Shown here piece after piece: positions 59,306 through 64,000 of a stretch of DNA of 64,000 bases (position 1 is its first letter; every line of letters begins with the position of its first letter). The position numbers were made by a program, and so were the translations under genes. The stretch is from the NCBI RefSeq assembly GCF_017742245.1, contig NZ_JAGHKO010000001.1, forward strand, positions 310,001-374,000, written 5' to 3'. The notes under the pieces were generated by a model. The model did not search any database and had not been told where the DNA came from. It worked only from the letters and a program-made list of their open reading frames with translations. The DNA is from Niastella soli. GTDB taxonomy: Bacteria > Bacteroidota > Bacteroidia > Chitinophagales > Chitinophagaceae.

Positions 59306-60103
59306 ATGTGTTACGATATTTCCTTTTCGTCGAACATTCAGTTAATATCAGATTATTTGCCCGACCTGGTGGTTGATCCACAACTTAATTTTGATTTTGA
59401 TATGGCCATTCATGTAATGGCGCAGGCTTATAGAAAATACCCGGTGATGATCAATGATGGCGGCACTTACAAATTAATGCCCTTTGAATGGGGCGTAATT
59501 GCCGATTATATGAACACACCCGAGAAAATAAAGCAGAGCCGACAGTACATGTGCAATGCGCAAAGCGAAAAGATCATCAACGATAAAAAATCTTTCTGGA
59601 GAAGGATCCGGGCAAAAAGATGCCTTATTCCGGTTACCGGCATTTACGAACACCGCGAAATAAAGGGCTGGAAAAATAAAGTGCCCTATTTTATTCACCT
59701 GAAAGACAGACCCATGTTCTGTATTCCGGGTTTATATCATTACTCCCCCATTCCCGATGTGGAAACCGGTGAAATAAAAGGCACTTTTACACTTATTACG
59801 CGCTCAGCCAATTCCGTAATGAAGCAGATCCATAATGGCGGGCCCAATGTATTCCGCATGCCGATGTTCCTGCCCAAAGAGCTGGAATTTAAATGGCTGC
59901 AACCCGACTTAACCGATGAGGGCATTCAGGAAGTGCTGGATTTCGAAATGCCTTCGGAACAATTGGATTACTGGCCGGTATTCACCATCCGTTCTACCAA
60001 ACCCCGCCCCGACAGTAAGGAAAAAACAGCCCCGTACGAATGGCCAAACCTGCCCCCATTGGGCATTGATGAAAGTACGGAGCAAAAAAACCTGTTCTCA
60101 TAG
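59306..60103 (+). CDS. SRAP-domain (YedK/HMCES) abasic-site protein
   Basis: 265 aa. Met removal exposes Cys2 (MCYDISFSS), which forms the thiazolidine crosslink with abasic DNA. The other active-site residues are Asn84 (MCNAQSE), Glu115 (GIYEHRE) and His176 (QIHNGG), followed by FRMPMFLP. Between the His and RMP the loop carries extra residues (NGGPNVF), longer than in E. coli YedK. WGVIADY near residue 62 and KRCLIPVTGIYEH are also typical. It shields abasic sites in single-stranded DNA. Placement behind umuD'C joins crosslink protection with translesion synthesis. Confidence 0.94.
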   Translation: MCYDISFSSNIQLISDYLPDLVVDPQLNFDFDMAIHVMAQAYRKYPVMINDGGTYKLMPFEWGVIADYMNTPEKIKQSRQYMCNAQSEKIINDKKSFWRRIRAKRCLIPVTGIYEHREIKGWKNKVPYFIHLKDRPMFCIPGLYHYSPIPDVETGEIKGTFTLITRSANSVMKQIHNGGPNVFRMPMFLPKELEFKWLQPDLTDEGIQEVLDFEMPSEQLDYWPVFTIRSTKPRPDSKEKTAPYEWPNLPPLGIDESTEQKNLFS

Positions 60104-60505
60104 TAAAATCCCCACATACCGTATTTGAAACAATAATATGAATAAATGGCCGTTCTTTAGTTCTCACTACCGGGAATGAAGCAAACGTTTTGTGGATAAG
60201 CCAACAACCGAAAAATGAGTACCAGAACAGAATAATATAGTATAACCTGGCCTGTCAGGTGAACAGTGTGGAACATATCGGCGAAACAAAGAATGTATAA
60301 TTTGATTGCAATGCCGTAATTCCGCTCCCATCTAAAGGCTTTTCCACATCTGTTCTGAATGATCAATTACATAGAAAAAACACGATCAAACCTGTAGAAT
60401 TACACTGTTAATATCATATAAAATTGGTATTGGCTGAATAGAAAACTTTTTATACTTTTTCGATGGATATAACTTTACTGTTATTAAACTAATCCTGATA
60501 ATCCC
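60104..60505. other. Intergenic region between the SRAP gene and the NHL gene
   Basis: 402 bp. The reverse-strand frame at 60157-60366 has no protein-like composition and is not called. CCTGTCAGGTGAACAGTG around 60249-60266 faintly resembles the palindromic elements. The last 80 bp are AT-rich and should hold the promoter of the NHL gene. I see no clear terminator. Confidence 0.45.
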
Positions 60506-62653
60506 ATGAAACTCAACCAGATCGTATTTAATGGCCTGCTTCTGTTTGCAAGCAGCTCCGTAGCGTACTCACAAACAATTACTACCGTAGCCGGTGTTGT
60601 AGGATCTCCCGGTTATGGAGGAGATGCCGGTCCTGCCAACAATGCCCGGTTTAACCAACCAAGGGCGGTGGCTACCGACAACGACAACAACCTGTACATC
60701 GCGGACATGCGTAACCACGTTATCCGGAAAGTAAACTCCAACGGTATTATCAGCACCGTAGCTGGTAACGGTACCGCTGGTACAGGCGGTGACGGCGGGC
60801 CCGCCACCGCAGCCCAGTTAGCTCAACCTACCGGTATGACCATTGATAATGATGGTAATATTTACATCGCTGACTTTAACGCCTCTGTAATTAAGAAAGT
60901 TACTACTTCAGGTATCATGAGCATCTTTGCCGGTAACGGTACAGAAGGTTTTGGTGGTGATGGCGGACCTGCTGCGCAGGCCAAGCTGTATCGCCCTACT
61001 GCCGTAGCTGTTGATAAAGATGGTAACCTGTTCATTTCAGATGCTTCTAATAAAGTCATCAGAAAAGTAAATAAACAAGGGGTTATCACTACCGTAGCAG
61101 GTGTTCCCGGAAGAGCCGGTTACGCCGGTGATGGCGGACCTGCCACTAAAGCGTTATTAACGCAGCCTGGCGGTATTGCCGTAGATTACTCTGGTAATCT
61201 GTATATCACCGATCCTTCAAATTCAGTTGTACGTAAAGTAAATGCCGCTGGTATCATTACCACTTTTGCTGGTAACGGAACAGCTGGTTATAGTGGCGAC
61301 GGTGGTCCTGCTACCAAAGCCCAGTTCCAAATGGGTTCACCCCAGGGTTTGGCGGTTGACCCGGCTGGTAACGTTTATGCTTCTGACTATCAAAACCACG
61401 CCATCAGAAAGATCAATACAAAAGGCATCATCACTACCATCGCTGGTACCGGTGCTCCTGATTATGCTGGTGACGGTGGTCCTGCTATCCTGGCGAAGAT
61501 CTGGTACCCCATCGGTATCGCTACCGATGCTGGTGGTAACGTATTTATCACAGATAGCTACAATAACACCATTCGTGAAATTGTTTCATCTTGTAACGCC
61601 CCCATGCCTTCGTTCGAAACACAACCTGCCAGCAAAAGCGCTTGCGCTGGTGGTAGCGTAACATTTACAGTGGCGGCTAACAATGCCGACAACTACCAAT
61701 GGCAGGCTCAAACGAACGGTGAGTGGGCTGACATAGCAGAAGGTGGTGCTTACTCAGGTACTACCACAACCACGCTCACTGTTAGCGGTATCACTGCCAA
61801 GATGAACAACTTACAATATCGTGCCGTAGCGAATAACGCCTGCCGCACTTTGTTCTCTAATAAAGCTGCCTTAACTGTTACAGGTGGTGGTTTACTGCCA
61901 ACACTGGCTATTGCCCCTGCACTGAACGGTATGTGTACCGGTTCACCAGCTACTTTCAACGTGAAAGTAACCAATGGCGGTGCTGCACCTAGCTATAAAT
62001 GGATGGTGAACGGTACTGAAACTGGTACCACAAGCCCCTCTTACAGCAATGCTTCTTTAGTTGATGGCGACAAAGTAAGCGTGGTAATGGCAAACACAGC
62101 CGGTGGTTGCGGTGGCGCTCCTATCTCTTCAAACGTAATTGAAGTGAAAATGGGAACTGCTCCTGAGATCAAATCGAACAATGAGATCAAAATATTCGAA
62201 GGTTTCAGCGCTAAATTAACAGCTACCAGCGCTACTCCTATCACAGGATACGCCTGGACGCCTGCTGCTGGAGTTACTGCTGCCAATACAGCCAGCCCAA
62301 TTGTAAAACCAGCTAAAACCACTGTTTATAAAGTAACTGGTACTAACGCCAGTGGTTGCGCCGGAACAGCTGAGGTTACTGTAACAGTAGTTAAGAAGAT
62401 CGCCATGCCAAAAACATTGACAGCTGGCACCACCTTCTCAATCCCTGCAGTTGACCCTGCCTTTACTTTAACAAGTTTCTTTATTACTGATGCTACCGGA
62501 AAAGAAGTTTTCAGAACAACCGATATTAACAAAGGTTGGGATGGAACTAACAAAGGCGCGAAAATTGCCAACGGTATTTACAACTATACTATCAGCGGAA
62601 CTTTACAAACAGGTAAGGTTAGCGTAAAAGGAACTGTTTCATTGGTTAAATAA
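60506..62653 (+). CDS. Secreted NHL-repeat protein with Ig-like domains and CHU_C-type C-terminus
   Basis: 715 aa with a signal peptide ending SVAYSQ. Six NHL-type repeats of about 55-60 residues follow (ITTVAG..GYxGDGGPA..GNLYIADxxNxxIRKV), forming a predicted six-bladed propeller over residues 24-365. Then come an Ig-like domain (PSFETQPASKSACAGGSVTF), a second Ig-like domain, a PKD-like region (YAWTPAAGVTAANTASPIVK) and a C-terminal domain with FFITDATGKEVFRTTDINKG and WDGTNKGAKIANGIYNYTIS. The last matches gliding-motility-associated type IX secretion signals. It is probably a surface or secreted adhesin-like protein. A strong terminator follows. Confidence 0.9.
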   Translation: MKLNQIVFNGLLLFASSSVAYSQTITTVAGVVGSPGYGGDAGPANNARFNQPRAVATDNDNNLYIADMRNHVIRKVNSNGIISTVAGNGTAGTGGDGGPATAAQLAQPTGMTIDNDGNIYIADFNASVIKKVTTSGIMSIFAGNGTEGFGGDGGPAAQAKLYRPTAVAVDKDGNLFISDASNKVIRKVNKQGVITTVAGVPGRAGYAGDGGPATKALLTQPGGIAVDYSGNLYITDPSNSVVRKVNAAGIITTFAGNGTAGYSGDGGPATKAQFQMGSPQGLAVDPAGNVYASDYQNHAIRKINTKGIITTIAGTGAPDYAGDGGPAILAKIWYPIGIATDAGGNVFITDSYNNTIREIVSSCNAPMPSFETQPASKSACAGGSVTFTVAANNADNYQWQAQTNGEWADIAEGGAYSGTTTTTLTVSGITAKMNNLQYRAVANNACRTLFSNKAALTVTGGGLLPTLAIAPALNGMCTGSPATFNVKVTNGGAAPSYKWMVNGTETGTTSPSYSNASLVDGDKVSVVMANTAGGCGGAPISSNVIEVKMGTAPEIKSNNEIKIFEGFSAKLTATSATPITGYAWTPAAGVTAANTASPIVKPAKTTVYKVTGTNASGCAGTAEVTVTVVKKIAMPKTLTAGTTFSIPAVDPAFTLTSFFITDATGKEVFRTTDINKGWDGTNKGAKIANGIYNYTISGTLQTGKVSVKGTVSLVK

Positions 62654-63035
62654 ACTTCCTGGGATATACATAATAAAAAAGGGTGGACCGGTTGATCCAC
62701 CCTTTTTTTATTTTATAGCTCGTTGAAATTCAACCCCCATTCATTACGTACTTATTCAGGATCAATTTTCAACCATTTTTCGGTCCAACACTTGCATTAT
62801 TAAAAAAACGTGTTAATCTTTGTATTAACAATTTCACTCAAGCATCCGTACCAATCTCCTACTGAACCGCCCCTCATTTTACAAAACAGCATCCTTTCGA
62901 ACAGTCCTTTTATTCGTAAATGATTATTTACGTCGTGAGCATTTCCCCATAACTCCAATTCCGCTGATAAAATCATTTTATCTCCAATACCTGTGGTCGT
63001 AGTTAGTTTTTGCTTCACCCTTTCAAACCACAAGT
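62654..63035. other. Intergenic region between the two T9SS-type genes
   Basis: 382 bp containing the terminator at 62675-62708 and otherwise AT-rich sequence. The reverse frame 62800-63033 lacks family resemblance and is not called. The promoter of the gene at 63036 should lie in the right part, but I could not identify its boxes. Confidence 0.45.
62675..62708 (+). terminator. Intrinsic terminator after the NHL gene
   Basis: AAAAAAGGGTGGA (62675-62687) and TCCACCCTTTTTT (62696-62708) are perfectly complementary with an 8-nt loop and end in a T-run. It lies 21 bp beyond the stop. Confidence 0.9.
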
Positions 63036-64000
63036 ATGAAACAATTGTACCCTGCTATCATCAGAATAGCCTTGATCACTGCTTTTATAATATATAACGT
63101 TGAAGCCATGGCGCAAACGTTAAACTTTAATACCCCTTCTATTGTATCAGGGACCGACCTGCAACCAGGATGTGTTTACCGGTTTTCATCTATCACCAAT
63201 GGCGGACTTATTGATGCGCTGGTAAAGATCGACAGCTTAATTGGCGTATCGCTGTCTGGCATAGACGCTACTCCATCTGGCTCCTCTTCCACCGCCTTAC
63301 AACCGCAATTAAGTTCTTTGGGTGGCGTGGGTTATCATTATGCTGTGATCACGATCAACTTTGTAGCCAGGGGCACCAGCATCCCTTCTCCGGTCTATAA
63401 TTTCAGCAGCGTCTTTATGGGTATCGACGGCAGCAACCAGATGATGGAGTTTCATGCCATCACCCTTGCCAATCCCACCTGGCAATACGTAAGCCCAACC
63501 CCTAAAGTAGCGGTTACCCAAAATGGCGATCTGGTCTGGGGCACGGCTACCAGTTCTAAACCCACTGGGGGGCAAGGGATCGATGAAACTGATTCTACCC
63601 AAATGTACAGGGTAAGCTCCGCCTCCCCATCGAGTGCAACCATGCGGATAGGATGGTATCAAAATCAAGCCGGTTGGAATGGTAATGACCTGTTCAGCCT
63701 GAACATGCGCGGCGGAGATTTGGCGCCGACCCTGTTACCAGTTACCCTGGTAAGCTTCACCGCACAACTGGCGAATGATAAAGTATGGTTGACCTGGAGC
63801 ACCAAACAAGAAGATAACGTTAGCAATTACGGTATTGAAAAAAGTTATGACGGTAAAGAATTTGAGCAAACTGGTCTTTTATTCCCGGCCGAAGAGCAGG
63901 CTATTACAAACAACTATTCCTTTAAGGACCCGGTTAAGAATACAGCAGTAGGCGTGATCTATTACCGGTTGAAGATGGTTGACAAAAACGGTCAATACAA
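63036..64000 (+). CDS. Secreted protein with FN3-like T9SS-type domain, 3' end outside window
   Basis: 321 codons from ATG 63036 to the window edge without a stop. A signal peptide (IRIALITAFIIYNVEAMAQ) is followed by about 210 residues of beta-rich sequence without a recognised family (GTDLQPGCVYRFSSITNGGL). Then comes LPVTLVSFTAQLANDKVWLT, WSTKQEDNVSNYGIEKSYDG and YYRLKMVDKNGQY, the standard fibronectin-like module that precedes the type IX sorting signal in Bacteroidota. The sorting domain itself would be beyond 64000. It is probably exported like the upstream NHL protein; its role is unknown. Confidence 0.85.
   Translation, partial: MKQLYPAIIRIALITAFIIYNVEAMAQTLNFNTPSIVSGTDLQPGCVYRFSSITNGGLIDALVKIDSLIGVSLSGIDATPSGSSSTALQPQLSSLGGVGYHYAVITINFVARGTSIPSPVYNFSSVFMGIDGSNQMMEFHAITLANPTWQYVSPTPKVAVTQNGDLVWGTATSSKPTGGQGIDETDSTQMYRVSSASPSSATMRIGWYQNQAGWNGNDLFSLNMRGGDLAPTLLPVTLVSFTAQLANDKVWLTWSTKQEDNVSNYGIEKSYDGKEFEQTGLLFPAEEQAITNNYSFKDPVKNTAVGVIYYRLKMVDKNGQY

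Noticed and set aside
60157-60366. 69-aa minus-strand frame downstream of the SRAP gene
   Set aside because: The composition is not protein-like and there is no supporting context.
62800-63033. 77-aa minus-strand frame in an intergenic region
   Set aside because: No family resemblance, no promoter or terminator arrangement, and it overlaps the expected promoter of the plus-strand gene at 63036.

Overview
The window comes from a Bacteroidota chromosome, most probably a soil or plant-associated member of the Chitinophagaceae (Niastella/Chitinophaga type; inference). The evidence is three SusC/SusD pairs with their lipoproteins, a UpxY/NusG-type antiterminator ahead of a polysaccharide gene, CHU_C-type (type IX secretion) cargo, few Shine-Dalgarno sequences and dense TonB-dependent glycan machinery. 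No rRNA, tRNA, transposase or CRISPR array was seen.

Layout. (1) 1-1095, minus strand: start of a surface-polysaccharide operon, with a UpxY-like antiterminator and then a nucleotide-sugar dehydrogenase cut by the window edge, preceded by a 1.2 kb non-coding stretch. (2) 2332-4667: mannonate dehydratase (uxuA) divergent from a LacI-type regulator, with a cre-like operator between them. (3) 4771-6600: rhomboid protease and secreted alpha/beta hydrolase. (4) 6889-9318: AraC regulator and secreted beta-helix protein. (5) 9563-29934, minus strand: SusC-SusD-FAS1 lipoprotein, then GH2, GH95, GH31, alginate-lyase-like, GH29, GH88, GH29 and YhcH-family genes. (6) 30260-34362, plus strand: an acidic unknown protein, GH36 and a second alginate-lyase-like protein. 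(7) 34435-36547: CYTH, TPR and DUF5063-like housekeeping genes. (8) 36677-48686, minus strand: GH28-SusC-SusD-GH105-GH97-six-hairpin protein. (9) 48896-56155, minus strand: SusC-SusD and two SusE/F-like lipoproteins, with no enzyme. (10) 56583-60103: a DNA-damage tolerance cassette (small HTH protein divergent from umuD'-umuC-unknown-SRAP). (11) 60506-64000: two secreted T9SS-type proteins.

Together regions 2, 4-6, 8 and 9 look like a composite plant cell-wall (pectin-type) utilisation locus. Polygalacturonase-like and lyase-like enzymes would open the backbone, GH88/GH105 remove unsaturated uronic acids, fucosidases (GH29 x2, GH95), galactosidase-type enzymes (GH36, GH97, GH2) and GH31 strip side chains, SusCD pairs import oligosaccharides, and UxuA takes the uronate branch toward KDG. 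LacI-like sites recur at the uxuA/lacI, araC and GH2 promoters, suggesting one regulon.

The most unusual observations are: (a) 7-bp and 9-bp micro-tandem arrays of unrelated sequence that repeatedly abut or overrun stop codons of genes in this locus; (b) a UmuD homologue that starts where E. coli UmuD' starts after self-cleavage and carries Arg in place of the catalytic Lys, behind a perfect 16-bp dyad operator; (c) a family of palindromic elements placed just behind stop codons.
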